64,000 bases of DNA. It comes from CAZCBN01 sp964496975 (GTDB lineage: Bacteria > Planctomycetota > Phycisphaerae > Phycisphaerales > UBA1924). A program made the position numbers and the translations under genes. Where the stretch lies: the NCBI GenBank assembly GCA_964496975.1, contig CAZCBN010000002.1:19793-83792 (forward strand). Direction: 5' to 3'. Of this stretch, positions 17,648-27,505 are shown in pieces (the stretch's first letter is position 1; the number at the start of each line of letters is the position of its first letter). Under the pieces are notes generated by a model that saw only the letters and a program-made list of their open reading frames with translations, was not told the DNA's origin and ran no database searches.

Positions 17648-19126
17648 ATGGCACGGCCTGACGCCACTTCCCCCCCGGTCCGTCACCTCACGCCCGGCGC
17701 GCTCATTTCCGCGCAGACGCCTCCGGGATTTCGCCGCGGCAGCGCGACGCTGTGGGGCGTGGTGTTTACCGGCACGCTGCTCGGCATCGCCGCGCTGACG
17801 GTGGACGCCGCGCTGCTGTACGGCTCGCGCGGGGATCTGCAGGCGGCGGCGGACGCGGCGGCGCTGGCGGGGGCGAGCGCGCTGACGATCGACCCGGAAG
17901 AGGTTCGGGCGCGGGCAACGGGGTACGCGGCGGCGAACCAGGCCGCCGGTGAGCCGGTCGAGATCCGCCACGAGGACATCGTGCTCGGCACGTGGGACTA
18001 CGACGCGAAGTCGTTCACGCCGCTGGCGTCGTCCGAGGAGGAGGAGGCAGACGCGGTGCGGGTGACGACGCGGCTGGCGACGGAGACGGGGAACCCGCTG
18101 GCCCTGGCGTTCGCGGGCATCTTCGGCACGTCGGAGGCGGACGTGCGGGCCGAGGCGACGGCCGTGTACCGGCCGCGGGACATCGCGCTCGTGCTGGACT
18201 ACTCGGGCTCGATGAGCGACGACAGCGAGATCCAGCGGATCCCGACGCTGGGGCGGTCGTTCATCGAGTCGAACCTTCGGACAATGTGGGAGGAGCTGGG
18301 CTCGCCCCGGTACGGCAACCTGACATTCGAGACACGGTACATCTCGAGCAACGATCGCAACGTGGTGCGTGCGACGCTCGGGCTCGACAACGTGCCGTAC
18401 CCCTATCCGGCGGGGAGCTGGAACGAGTTCATCGACTACGTGCGCACCGATGGGACGCTGAACACGCATGGCTACCGCAGGCAGTACGGCGGGCTGACGC
18501 TCGTGAACTACTGGATGGCGCGGCGCGGGAGCTACAGCAACACGCCCGATCTGTGGATGACGAGCCAGCAGCCGCTCCGCGCGGTGAAGGACGCGGTGTC
18601 GATCTTCCTCGACTTCCTGCGCGAGGAGGCGACGGAGGACCGCGTGGCGCTGATCATCTACAACTCGGCGAGCGAGGACGCGCTGCTGGAGATCTCGCTG
18701 ACCGACGACTTCGACGCGATCGAGACGACGACGTTCCGCCGGCAGGCGGGGCACTACAACAGCATGACGAACATCGGCGCTGGCATGCGCGTGGGGCGTG
18801 AGCACCTCGTGGAGTATGCCAGGCCCGGCGCGCAGCAGACGATGATCCTGCTGACCGACGGCGTCGCGAACCGGCCCGGGACGACGGCGGAGGCGCAGGC
18901 GTACGTGCGGACGCAGGCCCGGCTGGCCGATGAGGCGAACATCCCCATCGCGACGATCAGCCTGGGGAGCGGCGCGGACGCGTCACTGATGCGCGAGGTC
19001 GCGGAGAGCACCGGGGCGGTGCACTTCAACATCCCCGGCGGGCAGGGCGTCGCGGCGTACGAGGAAGACCTGCGGCAGGTCTTCCGGCGGATCGCCATCG
19101 AGCGGCCTCTGCGGCTGGTGCGATGA
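17648..19126 (+). CDS. tadG: TadG-like protein with von Willebrand factor A domain
   Basis: A 492-residue protein with an N-terminal Tad-like membrane segment (GSATLWGVVFTGTLLGIAALTVDAALLY) and the DLQAAADAAALAGASAL helix typical of TadG. A linker follows and then a VWA domain with the MIDAS motif DYSGSMS (DxSGS, near residue 184), TNIGAGM and ILLTDG. TadG proteins with VWA domains are thought to sit at the pilus base or tip. The start at ATG 17648 follows GAGGAGG, preferred over an upstream TTG. The region between the DxSGS motif and the rest of the VWA fold is long (about 100 residues) and contains aromatic-rich sequence. Confidence 0.9.
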   Translation: MARPDATSPPVRHLTPGALISAQTPPGFRRGSATLWGVVFTGTLLGIAALTVDAALLYGSRGDLQAAADAAALAGASALTIDPEEVRARATGYAAANQAAGEPVEIRHEDIVLGTWDYDAKSFTPLASSEEEEADAVRVTTRLATETGNPLALAFAGIFGTSEADVRAEATAVYRPRDIALVLDYSGSMSDDSEIQRIPTLGRSFIESNLRTMWEELGSPRYGNLTFETRYISSNDRNVVRATLGLDNVPYPYPAGSWNEFIDYVRTDGTLNTHGYRRQYGGLTLVNYWMARRGSYSNTPDLWMTSQQPLRAVKDAVSIFLDFLREEATEDRVALIIYNSASEDALLEISLTDDFDAIETTTFRRQAGHYNSMTNIGAGMRVGREHLVEYARPGAQQTMILLTDGVANRPGTTAEAQAYVRTQARLADEANIPIATISLGSGADASLMREVAESTGAVHFNIPGGQGVAAYEEDLRQVFRRIAIERPLRLVR

Positions 19127-19144
19127 GGGCGGCGTCGTGAACGC

Positions 19145-20023
19145 CTAGGGGCGGGGCCTTGCGTCGCGCTCGAGGGCGCGGACGGTGCGCTGGATCATGT
19201 CGATCATGAAGGCGCGGTGGTCGGGGTCGATGTCGAACTCAAAGGCCATGCCGGCGTAGACGTTCTGCATCGCGTCGATGTGCGTGTGCGCGAGGCGGGA
19301 GACGAACTCGATCGGCGCGGGCGTGTGCGGGCGGAGGTCGAGCCTCGTCCAGTACAGGCGGGTGCTCTGGGCGTGCGCGGCGTCGTCTCGCGAGACGACG
19401 AGGCCCACGCCGCCGCCGCCGATGTTGGCCAGCTCCGCCCGGAAACCGGCGCCCACGTCGGGCGCGCCGGGGCCCAGGAGGTCGAGCGTTTCGGCGGGGC
19501 TTTCGTCGCGGGTGCGCTGCTCCAGCATCCCGCGGACGCGGCCGCGGCACGCGGACTGCGCGGGCACCGCGGAGGCGGGGTCGAGCAACACCCAGCAGCG
19601 CGCGGCGGGGAGGGACAGCGCGGCGGTCGAGATGCGCTGCTGCGTGCGGCGCGTGGCTCGCTCCACGCCGTCGGGGAGGCGCAGGCGGAGGGTCGGGGGC
19701 TGGCCCAGGTCATCGGCCTGCACCACCGCGGTGTGGAACATCCACTTGTTCTGGCCGACCGACAGAACACCGATCAGCGGGGTTCCGACGGCGATCGGGA
19801 AGCGCCGGCCGGCGGCGCCTGGCGTCTCGACGGTGAGGCCCGAGTCTTCGACGCTGAGCAAACGGACGCGCCACAGAAGGTCGGCGGGCGGCACGCCCCG
19901 CGGGCCTTCTTCCGGCCGGGGTGCGCGACGCCGTTCGATCGCGAGTTCGATGACGCCGCCGCGGTCGCGGACCTGCTCCAGCGACTCGCGCCAACGATCG
20001 TTCCTTGATCTGCTCGCAGGCAC
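19145..20023 (-). CDS. PilZ-like domain protein
   Basis: A 292-residue soluble protein. The central and C-terminal parts carry features of a PilZ c-di-GMP receptor: RRTQQR (an RxxxR-type motif) followed about 80 residues later by ELANIGGGGVGLVV (a D/NxSxxG-like motif) and a beta-rich C-terminus with an HIDAMQNVYAGMAFEF segment. An N-terminal YcgR-like beta region precedes it. The second motif lacks the usual Ser, so c-di-GMP binding is plausible but not certain. GTG 20023 follows GGAGGG. It converges with tadG, and a link to pilus control is a guess. Confidence 0.55.
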   Translation of the reverse strand: MPASRSRNDRWRESLEQVRDRGGVIELAIERRRAPRPEEGPRGVPPADLLWRVRLLSVEDSGLTVETPGAAGRRFPIAVGTPLIGVLSVGQNKWMFHTAVVQADDLGQPPTLRLRLPDGVERATRRTQQRISTAALSLPAARCWVLLDPASAVPAQSACRGRVRGMLEQRTRDESPAETLDLLGPGAPDVGAGFRAELANIGGGGVGLVVSRDDAAHAQSTRLYWTRLDLRPHTPAPIEFVSRLAHTHIDAMQNVYAGMAFEFDIDPDHRAFMIDMIQRTVRALERDARPRP

Positions 20024-20109
20024 GTGCCCTCCAGACGACGGGCGTCCCACGCGTGGGACTGGGGAACACGGCGGGGCGGATCGCCCACCGCCGCCGCGAT
20101 GTCGACATC

Positions 20110-22347
20110 CTACACGGGGCGGGGCCGCTCTGAGGATCGCCCGGCGGGCCGCCGCTTGAGCAGGGGCGCGAGCTCCCGCTGCGCCTCGATCCACCGATCG
20201 ACGTCGTGGTGCCGGCCGGCGAAGTGGTGGTCGTAGAGCATGCCGGCGGCGCGGTCCAGCACAACAAGGTCGTCATGCCACGCCACCCGGCCCCGGAGGC
20301 CGCGGAGGTGGGCCACCAGCGGCGTGTGCTCGGGCCGGGCGACGCCCCGCCTCGCGAGGATCGCCGCGAGCCGTCGCTGCACCGCGACCGCCAGCGTGAC
20401 GGCCCGCGACCGCTCCTCGGGCCGCAGAAGGGCGACGAGCCAGGACGTCGCGTCGGAGAGCCGACCGGTCCGCATCGCATGGACGCCGAGGCCGACGACC
20501 GACGCCGCGACGAAGACGGCGATCGCGACCGCGAGGCCGTCTCCCGCGGCTTGACGGAGCGACTCGTTGCTGCGCCGGCTGATGCGTTCGAACGCGTCGC
20601 CGAACAGCGCGGCGAGCCGTGCGCCGTCGTCGCGCCGGAAACCCAGCAACTCGGCCCGGGTATCGGCGTCGTAGCCCACGACGTTGCGGACCCACGCGAA
20701 CTCGATGGTGTCAAAGAACCGGCGCAGGCTCGCCGCGATCGACTCTTCGGGGTCGTGGATCCGCGTGAAATCAGCGGTGGGCGTGGGGTCGAGCGTGCGC
20801 CAGACGCCCGGGGCCGTCTCCACCTCCACCCACGCGTGCGCGTCGGACGCGCGGACGATGTAGTGGTCGGTCGACTCGTTGTACTCGCTCGCGACGTACC
20901 CGGCGACGACGCGCGCCGGCACGCCAACCGCGAGGCACATCGCCGCCACCGAGCCCGCGAAGTACTGGCAGTGCCCCGTGTGGCCCTCGGTCAGGAACCA
21001 CTCCGTCGGGTCGCGGCCGACCGGCGTCGCCGGGATGTCGAGGCTGTACACGAACGGGTCGCGGGCGAGGTGGTGCGCCAGCAGGTTCGCGCACGCCCAC
21101 GCGTCCAGCGCCCGCCCGGTCTCGCGGTCAAAGACGCCCGCGTCCGACCGGCCGAGCACGCCCAGGGCGATCTCACGGATCGCCGCGTTCTCGAAGGCCG
21201 CGCGCTGGCCCGTCGTAAAGACGCGGTCGGCGTCCGAGTCGATCTCGCTGAGGAACGTGTCGCAGTACACGGAGTACGTGACGCGACCCTGGCGGTCCTC
21301 GAGCCGCATCTCGTGGTCGCGTTCGGAGTAGCGGACGTACCCGCCGCCCTCCACGAGCAGCCGCCGCGGGACCCACGACGCGAAGATGTGCGACCCCGCC
21401 CGGCCCACGTTGCGGATCGTGACCTGCTGCTCGATGTTCCAGCGGTTCTGCCCGCGGCCCCCGACGGCGTGCGGCGAACGCAGGTCGCCCCGGATGGACC
21501 CGGGAAGGCGGTCGCCGTCGCCGCGGCGCCACACGCCGTTGACGTAGGTGTCGAGGATCGCGCCGCGCAGGTAAAAACGCCGGCCCTCGGCCCCCTCGGA
21601 CCGACCGTCGCGGTTGACCACGCGCAGGTCAAGGAGCGTCTCGGGCGACTCCGAGATGAGGCCGCCCCGCCCGAGGTTCAGCTCGTCGTCGAAGCCGACG
21701 ACCTGCCCGGCCGCGGCCTCGCCCCAGCGGCCAAAGGTGGCAACGCCGAAGCCGCGCGGCATGAAGAGGAACACCGCGATCGACGTCGCAAACACCGGAG
21801 CCGAGCACAGCAGGAGCAGTCGGCGCACGGCCCGCCACACCGCGATCGTGTCGGACCGCGGCGTGCCGCCGGGCCCGCTCGCCGCGGCGTGGGCCGCCTC
21901 GACCTGGTGCAGCACGAGCGTGCAGAGGAGCACAAAGACAAACGCCACGAGCAGCACGCCCACGAGCAGGCTGTTGCTCGTCAGGATGGCGGCGACGGAC
22001 AGGAAGACGCTCAGCGTGATGATCTGCGCGGTGTCGCGCACCCGGCGGCGGTCCAGCGTCTTCAGCGCCATCAGCAGAACGACGAACTCGCCGAAGGCCT
22101 CAACGCCCAGCCGGCCGGCGCGGAGGGCCGTCAACGCGGCCCACGCGACCGCCAGGAACAGCAGCGCGTTCACGAGCGCCCGCGGGACACGGTCGGGCCC
22201 GAGACGGTTTGTGACAACAAACGCCGCGAGCACGCCCACCATGCCGGCGAACGCGAGCGCGATATCGTTGTCCGCCAGCCCGAACGCGGCGATGCTGAGC
22301 AGCGCGCCCGCGAGCACCCATCGCTGATAGCCCGGAGAGAGCGTCAT
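20110..22347 (-). CDS. Membrane transglutaminase-like protein (TgpA-type)
   Basis: A 745-residue protein. The N-terminal 200 residues hold about six membrane helices (DUF3488-like). A periplasmic transglutaminase-like domain follows with a full Cys-His-Asp triad: GHCQYFA (C460), DAHAWVE (H504) and LDPTP (D520). A further membrane helix near residue 610 and a cytoplasmic DUF4129-like tail complete it. TgpA-type proteins act on periplasmic or cell-wall peptides. The ATG overlaps the DUF58 stop (ATGA), as in MoxR-DUF58-transglutaminase clusters, although no MoxR ATPase is adjacent here. Confidence 0.9.
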   Translation of the reverse strand: MTLSPGYQRWVLAGALLSIAAFGLADNDIALAFAGMVGVLAAFVVTNRLGPDRVPRALVNALLFLAVAWAALTALRAGRLGVEAFGEFVVLLMALKTLDRRRVRDTAQIITLSVFLSVAAILTSNSLLVGVLLVAFVFVLLCTLVLHQVEAAHAAASGPGGTPRSDTIAVWRAVRRLLLLCSAPVFATSIAVFLFMPRGFGVATFGRWGEAAAGQVVGFDDELNLGRGGLISESPETLLDLRVVNRDGRSEGAEGRRFYLRGAILDTYVNGVWRRGDGDRLPGSIRGDLRSPHAVGGRGQNRWNIEQQVTIRNVGRAGSHIFASWVPRRLLVEGGGYVRYSERDHEMRLEDRQGRVTYSVYCDTFLSEIDSDADRVFTTGQRAAFENAAIREIALGVLGRSDAGVFDRETGRALDAWACANLLAHHLARDPFVYSLDIPATPVGRDPTEWFLTEGHTGHCQYFAGSVAAMCLAVGVPARVVAGYVASEYNESTDHYIVRASDAHAWVEVETAPGVWRTLDPTPTADFTRIHDPEESIAASLRRFFDTIEFAWVRNVVGYDADTRAELLGFRRDDGARLAALFGDAFERISRRSNESLRQAAGDGLAVAIAVFVAASVVGLGVHAMRTGRLSDATSWLVALLRPEERSRAVTLAVAVQRRLAAILARRGVARPEHTPLVAHLRGLRGRVAWHDDLVVLDRAAGMLYDHHFAGRHHDVDRWIEAQRELAPLLKRRPAGRSSERPRPV

Positions 22348-23708
22348 CTCCGCGGCCCCCCTTGCGGCTCGGCGGCAACGCCCGCGAGCTCGCCCATGAG
22401 CGGCGAGCGCGCCCACCGCAAAGGCTCATCCACCGAGAGCAACACCGCCGCGTCGGGCTCTGAGGCCTCGCCCTGCAGTGCCACCACGACGCGCGCCGCG
22501 GCCGAGGCAGCGTGTCCGCGGGCCGGCGTCTCACCCACGGGCGCGATCGCGTCGCCGGCGCCCGCGGGACGCGTGCCGAGCAGCGCAATCGACCGAAGCA
22601 CCCGCTGCGCGTGGGCCGGCCCGGCACCCGGCGGCACCCAGACGCCGAACGCCGGCGCATCCAGCGCGATGTTCAGCCGCGCGGCCGCGGCCTGACGCGC
22701 GATCGCCGCGAGCAGGGCCGCGGCCCGCTCGAGCCTCCAGGGCCGGTCTTCCTCGGCCACGCCGCGCAGCACGAGGACCACGCCCGGCGGCGAGGCCGAT
22801 GTCGTCTGCCGGATGCGCAGGCCCGGGCCGCGGGCCGACGCCTTCCAGGAGATCATCCGCGGGCTGTCCCCAGGCACGTAGTCGCGCAGCGCGAAGAACT
22901 CACCCGCCTCGGCCCCGAACGCCCGACGCAGCCCACCGCCCGAACCATCGACCGACGCCTGCGCGACGATGCCGGGGTCGATCCGGACGCGCCGCGGCAA
23001 GACCGTGACGGTCGCGGGCGCTGCGAACACGACCGACTTCTTCAGGATGCCGAAGGGGAACGTCGTCGTTACCGAGAAGCCCGTCAGCGGCAGCTCGCCG
23101 CGGCGCAGCGCGATGGGCGTGGCCCACGCCGTTTGCCGCTCGCCGGGGCGGATCTGCCCGACGGCCGCGGCGACGGGAGAGAGCGACGCGCGCGTCGCGT
23201 CGCTCGCACGCGTCCCGCGAAACCCGCGGGCCACGCGCAGGCCACGCGGCCGGTTCGACACGTCAACCTCCCGGACCACCAGCGCCATCGCCGGGAAGAG
23301 CCGCCCGGTGTGCACGAACTCGTACCGCAGGCCGACGGGGTCGCCCACGCACGTCGGCGGCGGCGACACCCGCTTCGCGCTGATGTTCATCATCGCCGAG
23401 CCGCTGACGACGCCCGAGATGATGAGCCCGCCGATCGCCATGCCGAACGCCCAGAACAGCAGGTTGTTCTGGCTGTTCACCGCGCCGATGGCGAGGAACA
23501 GGCTGACGAGCACGTACAGCAGGCCCGGCGGGTGGAACGCGTAGACGCGCCGCACGGGCACGGCGAACGTCGCCGCGTCATCGCCCGGAACGCCCCTGGG
23601 CCGCGGGCCCGCGGGCAGGCCCACGTCCGACAGCGGGGGCGGCGGCATCGGGCCCGCGGGCGGGCCCGCAGACGTCAGGTCCATCGTGGCCGGGGGTGCA
23701 CGCGTCAT
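22344..23708 (-). CDS. DUF58 domain protein
   Basis: A 454-residue protein with two hydrophobic helices near residues 60-105 (YVLVSLFLAIGAVNSQNNLLFW and AIGGLIISGVVSGSAMM) and a VWA-like DUF58 region marked by FFALRDYVPGDSPRMISWKASAR, the family hallmark (DY.pGD..R.I.W). DUF58 proteins nearly always accompany MoxR ATPases and transglutaminases and are thought to act in envelope maturation. It is coupled by 4-nt overlaps to the transglutaminase downstream and scpB upstream. Confidence 0.9.
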   Translation of the reverse strand: MTRAPPATMDLTSAGPPAGPMPPPPLSDVGLPAGPRPRGVPGDDAATFAVPVRRVYAFHPPGLLYVLVSLFLAIGAVNSQNNLLFWAFGMAIGGLIISGVVSGSAMMNISAKRVSPPPTCVGDPVGLRYEFVHTGRLFPAMALVVREVDVSNRPRGLRVARGFRGTRASDATRASLSPVAAAVGQIRPGERQTAWATPIALRRGELPLTGFSVTTTFPFGILKKSVVFAAPATVTVLPRRVRIDPGIVAQASVDGSGGGLRRAFGAEAGEFFALRDYVPGDSPRMISWKASARGPGLRIRQTTSASPPGVVLVLRGVAEEDRPWRLERAAALLAAIARQAAAARLNIALDAPAFGVWVPPGAGPAHAQRVLRSIALLGTRPAGAGDAIAPVGETPARGHAASAAARVVVALQGEASEPDAAVLLSVDEPLRWARSPLMGELAGVAAEPQGGPRR

Positions 23709-24421
23709 GCCGTCGCGGCCGGCGCGGACGCGGCGTCCGCCGCGATGCCCGCCCCGGCCTGTCCTTCACGCGGCGCCGCGAGCCCCGTCGGCGGCAGGTC
23801 CTTCAACGACGCCAGCCCGAACGCGTCGAGGAACTGCCGCGTCGTGCCGTACAGCATGGGCCGGCCGAGCTCTTCCGCACGCCCGACGATCGCGACCAGC
23901 CGCCGTTCCACAAGCGTCTTCAGCGTCTCGCCGCACGCGACGCCCCGGATCGCCTCGAGCCGCGCGCGCGTCACCGGTTGCTGGTACGCCACGATCGCGA
24001 GCGTCTCGATCGCGGGCCGGCTCAGCCTGTTCCCCGAACGCTGCGCGTGCAACGCCGCCAGCACCGGCGCGTGCTCCGCCCGAGCGAACGCCCGCACGCC
24101 CCCCGCGACACGCTCGATGCGGAACGCCCGCCGGCTCTCGTCGTACACCCGGTTCAGCCGTTCGATGGACGCCTCGATATCGGCCACCTGAACCGCCGGT
24201 CCGCGGCCGGCGAGCTCATCGGGCCGCGTGCGGCCATCCTCAGCGGTGTGCCCCGCCTCATCGCCGGCCTGCGGCTCGACGGCGTCTGTCGCTTCGGCGA
24301 GGCCGCACGCGCTGATCGCCTCCGCGAGCCGCGCGGGGGCCAGGGGCCGGTCGGCGCTCAGCACCAGGGCCTCTACCGCCGCGTCGAGCCGCGACGCATA
24401 TGAAACGGGCATCGGGTTCAT
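23705..24421 (-). CDS. scpB: Segregation and condensation protein B
   Basis: A 238-residue protein with tandem winged-helix domains of ScpB (SRLDAAVEALVLSADRPLAPARLAEAI and LSRPAIETLAIVAYQQPVTRARLEAIRGV, the latter the best conserved block). With ScpA and SMC it forms the condensin-like complex for chromosome segregation. A 40-residue acidic insert lies in the first domain. No scpA or smc is visible in the window. The start at ATG 24421 gives a normal N-terminus; a TACAGT hexamer lies 8 nt before it. The stop overlaps DUF58 (ATGA), an unusual neighbour that may simply be convenient co-transcription. Confidence 0.92.
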   Translation of the reverse strand: MNPMPVSYASRLDAAVEALVLSADRPLAPARLAEAISACGLAEATDAVEPQAGDEAGHTAEDGRTRPDELAGRGPAVQVADIEASIERLNRVYDESRRAFRIERVAGGVRAFARAEHAPVLAALHAQRSGNRLSRPAIETLAIVAYQQPVTRARLEAIRGVACGETLKTLVERRLVAIVGRAEELGRPMLYGTTRQFLDAFGLASLKDLPPTGLAAPREGQAGAGIAADAASAPAATA

Positions 24422-24538
24422 CGCCCAAGACTGTACCCGCCGCCACGCCCTCCGGTTCGGGCCCGCGATGCCGCCCACAACGGCTTTCCGTGAGCCCGGC
24501 CGACGTGGCCTTTTCAGCCGTCGCCCCGGCCCGATCCG

Positions 24539-27355
24539 TCAGGGGCAGCCCGCGTCCAAGGCCGTGAGGAAGTCAAACAGGTCAAAGATGGTCGAGGGCG
24601 CCGTGTCGCCGTCAAAGTCCAGCCCCCCGTCCAGCGCCGCGAGGAAGTCGAACAGGTCAAAGATCGTCCCCGCCGTGCCGTCGCCGTCGAAGTCCGCCGC
24701 GCACGGCTCGACCGCCAGCGTGGCCCCGTCCGAGACCGTTTCGCCGCACAGGTCCGTCGCCCGCACGGCGTACACACCCGCGTCGTCCAGCGTCAGCCCG
24801 CTGAGGAAAAGCGTCGCCCCCGTCTCGCCGGGAAGGTCCGCCCCGTCCTTCATCCACTGGTACCGCACCCGCCCGCGTCCGCTCGCTTCCGCGCTGAACA
24901 GCACCGACCCGCCGCTGCTTGCCCCGGCCGAGTCCGGGCTCACGCTCACGGCGGGGTCCGGCGTGCGCCAGGCCCACGTGTCGTTCCCCGTCGCCGTCCC
25001 CTGCAGGCCGCCGAAGACGATCGTGCGCTCCGACGCGCTGTGGTACGCCCCGGCCCCGGCGAACCGCGCCACCGGCCCAGCATCCTGCAGCGAGACAATC
25101 TCCCACGCGTCGCCGCGCCACGCGTAGAGGCCGCGTGACTGCGTCGTCCCGGGCTCGTCGCGCCCGGCGAACATGAACAGCTCGCCCCGACGATCATCAA
25201 ACACCAGCACATGCCCAGATCGGCTCGGCCCCGCCGCACTGCGCAGCGTCCAGGCCGAGCCGTCCCACGCCCACGTCTCCGCCGCGCCCGCCGTCCCGCC
25301 GTGCAGCACGACCGAGCCCGACGCCGCGTCATACGCCATCGCGTGGTAGTTCCGCGGGCTGGGCCCCGTGGTCGACGCCAGCGTCCACGCCGAGCCGTTC
25401 CACGTCCACGTCTCCCCGCTGGAGGAACCGTCGGCGAGCCGCCCGCCGAACAGCACCACCACGCCCCGCGCCGCGTCGTACGCCGCCGAGGCGAGCAGCC
25501 GCGCGCTGGGCCCGCCCGTCGTCTGCACGCGCGTCCACGACAGACCGTCCCACGTCCACGTCTCCGCCACCGGCGCCGCGCCCGCGAACCCGCCGAACAT
25601 CACCGTGCGGCCGCGTGCCGCGTCGTACGCCATCGCGTGGCCGTACCGCGCACTCAGCCCGGGCGTGCTCGCCGCACGCTGCGACCACCCCGCCGCGTCC
25701 GTGAACTCCCACGTGTCCCCGCGCGCAAAGACCGTATCCAGTCCGCCGAACAGCACCGTCGCCCCGCGCGCCGTGTCGTGCGCCATGCCGTGGTTGGACC
25801 GTCGCGCCGGCCCAGCCCCCGGCACAGCGGCCCACGACGTCCAGCACGCCCCGAGCTCCACCGCCGCCGCCGCGTTCACCACGCCGTTGCCAAAGTCGGC
25901 GTCACGCCCCGGCGCACCAAGGTCCGTCGCCGAGAGCCGCAGCACGTCGTACGTGTCTAGCGCCGTCAGCCCGCGGTTCACGGACCGTGCCAGCACCGCG
26001 GCCCCCGCCGCCAGCGGCGACGCGAAGCTCGTCCCGTCCACAAAGGCAAAGTCGCCCGGGCTCTTGCCGTCGGGCCCCGTGCGGTCGGTCGTGTAGATGT
26101 CCTGCCCCGGCGCCGAAAGCTCCAGCCCCCCACCAAAGTTGCTGAAGAACGCCCGCTCGCCGTCGATGTTGATCGCCCCCACCGCGTGCACCGCGCCGAG
26201 GTTCGCCGGGTAGGTGATGTCCGTGCTGGCCCCGTTGCCAGCGCTCGAGAAGTGGATCACGCCCGCCGCACGCGTGCTCTCGTACGCCTCGCGCACGAGC
26301 GAGCTTGTCAGGCTGTACGCGTTGGAGTTGTTCGTCACGAGCGCACCGATCTCGCCCGCCCAGACGACCGCGTCCGCCGTCCAGCTGATCTGCCCGGCAA
26401 AGCTCAGGTCGCACGCCGGCTGGCTGATGCCGATACGTGCGCTCGCCGCCGGCGAACCCGGCGCGAGCCCCACGACGCCCAGCGCGTTGTTGATCCGCCC
26501 CGCAAGCCCGCCGGCAACCCACGTGCCGTGGCGGTCGCACATGTTCACCGGCGCGCCGAACGGGCTGCCCAGCGGCCCCGCGTCGCTCGTGAAGTCGAAC
26601 CCGCCGGCCAGGTTCAGGTCCGGGTGATCCGGCTGCACGCCGACGTCGATGATCACCGTCCGCACATCGGGGTCGCCCAGCGTGTGCTCCCACGCCGCCA
26701 GCGCCCCCACGTCCACACCCCCGGGGTTATCGAGCGCCCACTGCAGGCCGAAGGACTCGTCATCCGGCGGCAGCGTCTGCGGGCGGATCGTCACAAACAT
26801 GTCCGGCTCGGCGAACCGCACCGCCGGGTGCTGGGACAGCGCCGCCGCCATGTCCAGCACCGCGCGCCCGCTCCCCGCCGCCCGCTCCACCCGGTGAACG
26901 CCGCGCAGCCCGCGCCACGCCGTCTCCTCGCTCACAAGCCCGAAGCCCGCGAGCACCGCCGCCGCCTCCGCCTCGCCCACGCCCTCGGCAAAGGCGACAA
27001 AGAGCCGCGGCGTCGGCACAGCCTCGCCCCCGTCCGGCGTCTCAAACACCTCGCTCACAAACCCCGCGGCCGCGGGCACCGCACCCGCCGCGAGCGGCAC
27101 CACCGCCCCCACCGCGTCCACCGTCGCGAAGCGGCCCGCGATGGGCCGCAGCACCTCGTCGCCGCCCGCTCCGACAAACACCACCGGCGTCGCGTCGCGC
27201 GCGTCCGTCGCCGCACCGCCCGCCAAGGCCGACGCGGCCGACGCGGCCGACAGCGCAAGCCCCGTAACCCACACCGCCGCCCGACCCGATGTCACGACGC
27301 GGCCCGCCCGACCTTCGCCCACGCCACGCTCCCCCGCACGCTCACGCACCGGCAT
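24539..27355 (-). CDS. Secreted subtilase with Kelch-like repeats, Ig-like domain and GC-type dockerin
   Basis: A 938-residue modular secreted protein. Order: signal peptide (to about 50), propeptide-like region, S8 protease domain with Asp in IIDVG (D237), His in DRHGTWVAG (H276) and Ser in DGTSFASP (S443). Five to six Kelch-like repeats follow (each with GHAMAYDAARGRTVMFGG and ETWTWDG-type strands), then an Ig-like domain (VRYQWMKDGADL...LTLDDAGVYAVRATDLCG) and a 50-residue tail with two calcium-loop repeats (DFDGDG...FDLFDFL, DFDGDT...FDLFDFL) ending in GCP. Such tails are typical of secreted Phycisphaerales proteins. GGAG lies 9 nt before ATG 27355; ATG 27370 is an alternative. Confidence 0.88.
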   Translation of the reverse strand: MPVRERAGERGVGEGRAGRVVTSGRAAVWVTGLALSAASAASALAGGAATDARDATPVVFVGAGGDEVLRPIAGRFATVDAVGAVVPLAAGAVPAAAGFVSEVFETPDGGEAVPTPRLFVAFAEGVGEAEAAAVLAGFGLVSEETAWRGLRGVHRVERAAGSGRAVLDMAAALSQHPAVRFAEPDMFVTIRPQTLPPDDESFGLQWALDNPGGVDVGALAAWEHTLGDPDVRTVIIDVGVQPDHPDLNLAGGFDFTSDAGPLGSPFGAPVNMCDRHGTWVAGGLAGRINNALGVVGLAPGSPAASARIGISQPACDLSFAGQISWTADAVVWAGEIGALVTNNSNAYSLTSSLVREAYESTRAAGVIHFSSAGNGASTDITYPANLGAVHAVGAINIDGERAFFSNFGGGLELSAPGQDIYTTDRTGPDGKSPGDFAFVDGTSFASPLAAGAAVLARSVNRGLTALDTYDVLRLSATDLGAPGRDADFGNGVVNAAAAVELGACWTSWAAVPGAGPARRSNHGMAHDTARGATVLFGGLDTVFARGDTWEFTDAAGWSQRAASTPGLSARYGHAMAYDAARGRTVMFGGFAGAAPVAETWTWDGLSWTRVQTTGGPSARLLASAAYDAARGVVVLFGGRLADGSSSGETWTWNGSAWTLASTTGPSPRNYHAMAYDAASGSVVLHGGTAGAAETWAWDGSAWTLRSAAGPSRSGHVLVFDDRRGELFMFAGRDEPGTTQSRGLYAWRGDAWEIVSLQDAGPVARFAGAGAYHSASERTIVFGGLQGTATGNDTWAWRTPDPAVSVSPDSAGASSGGSVLFSAEASGRGRVRYQWMKDGADLPGETGATLFLSGLTLDDAGVYAVRATDLCGETVSDGATLAVEPCAADFDGDGTAGTIFDLFDFLAALDGGLDFDGDTAPSTIFDLFDFLTALDAGCP

Positions 27356-27505
27356 CGTCGCTGTCTCCATCGCTCGCGCGGCCCGCACACGGCGGGTCGC
27401 CGCGCCGCCTTGCCCGCTGCATCCCCTGGACCCGCCAACGCGGGCCCCGGACCGCTCGGCCCGGGGCCGCCGTGTGTCACCGATCACGCGGCACCGCCGC
27501 GGGCT

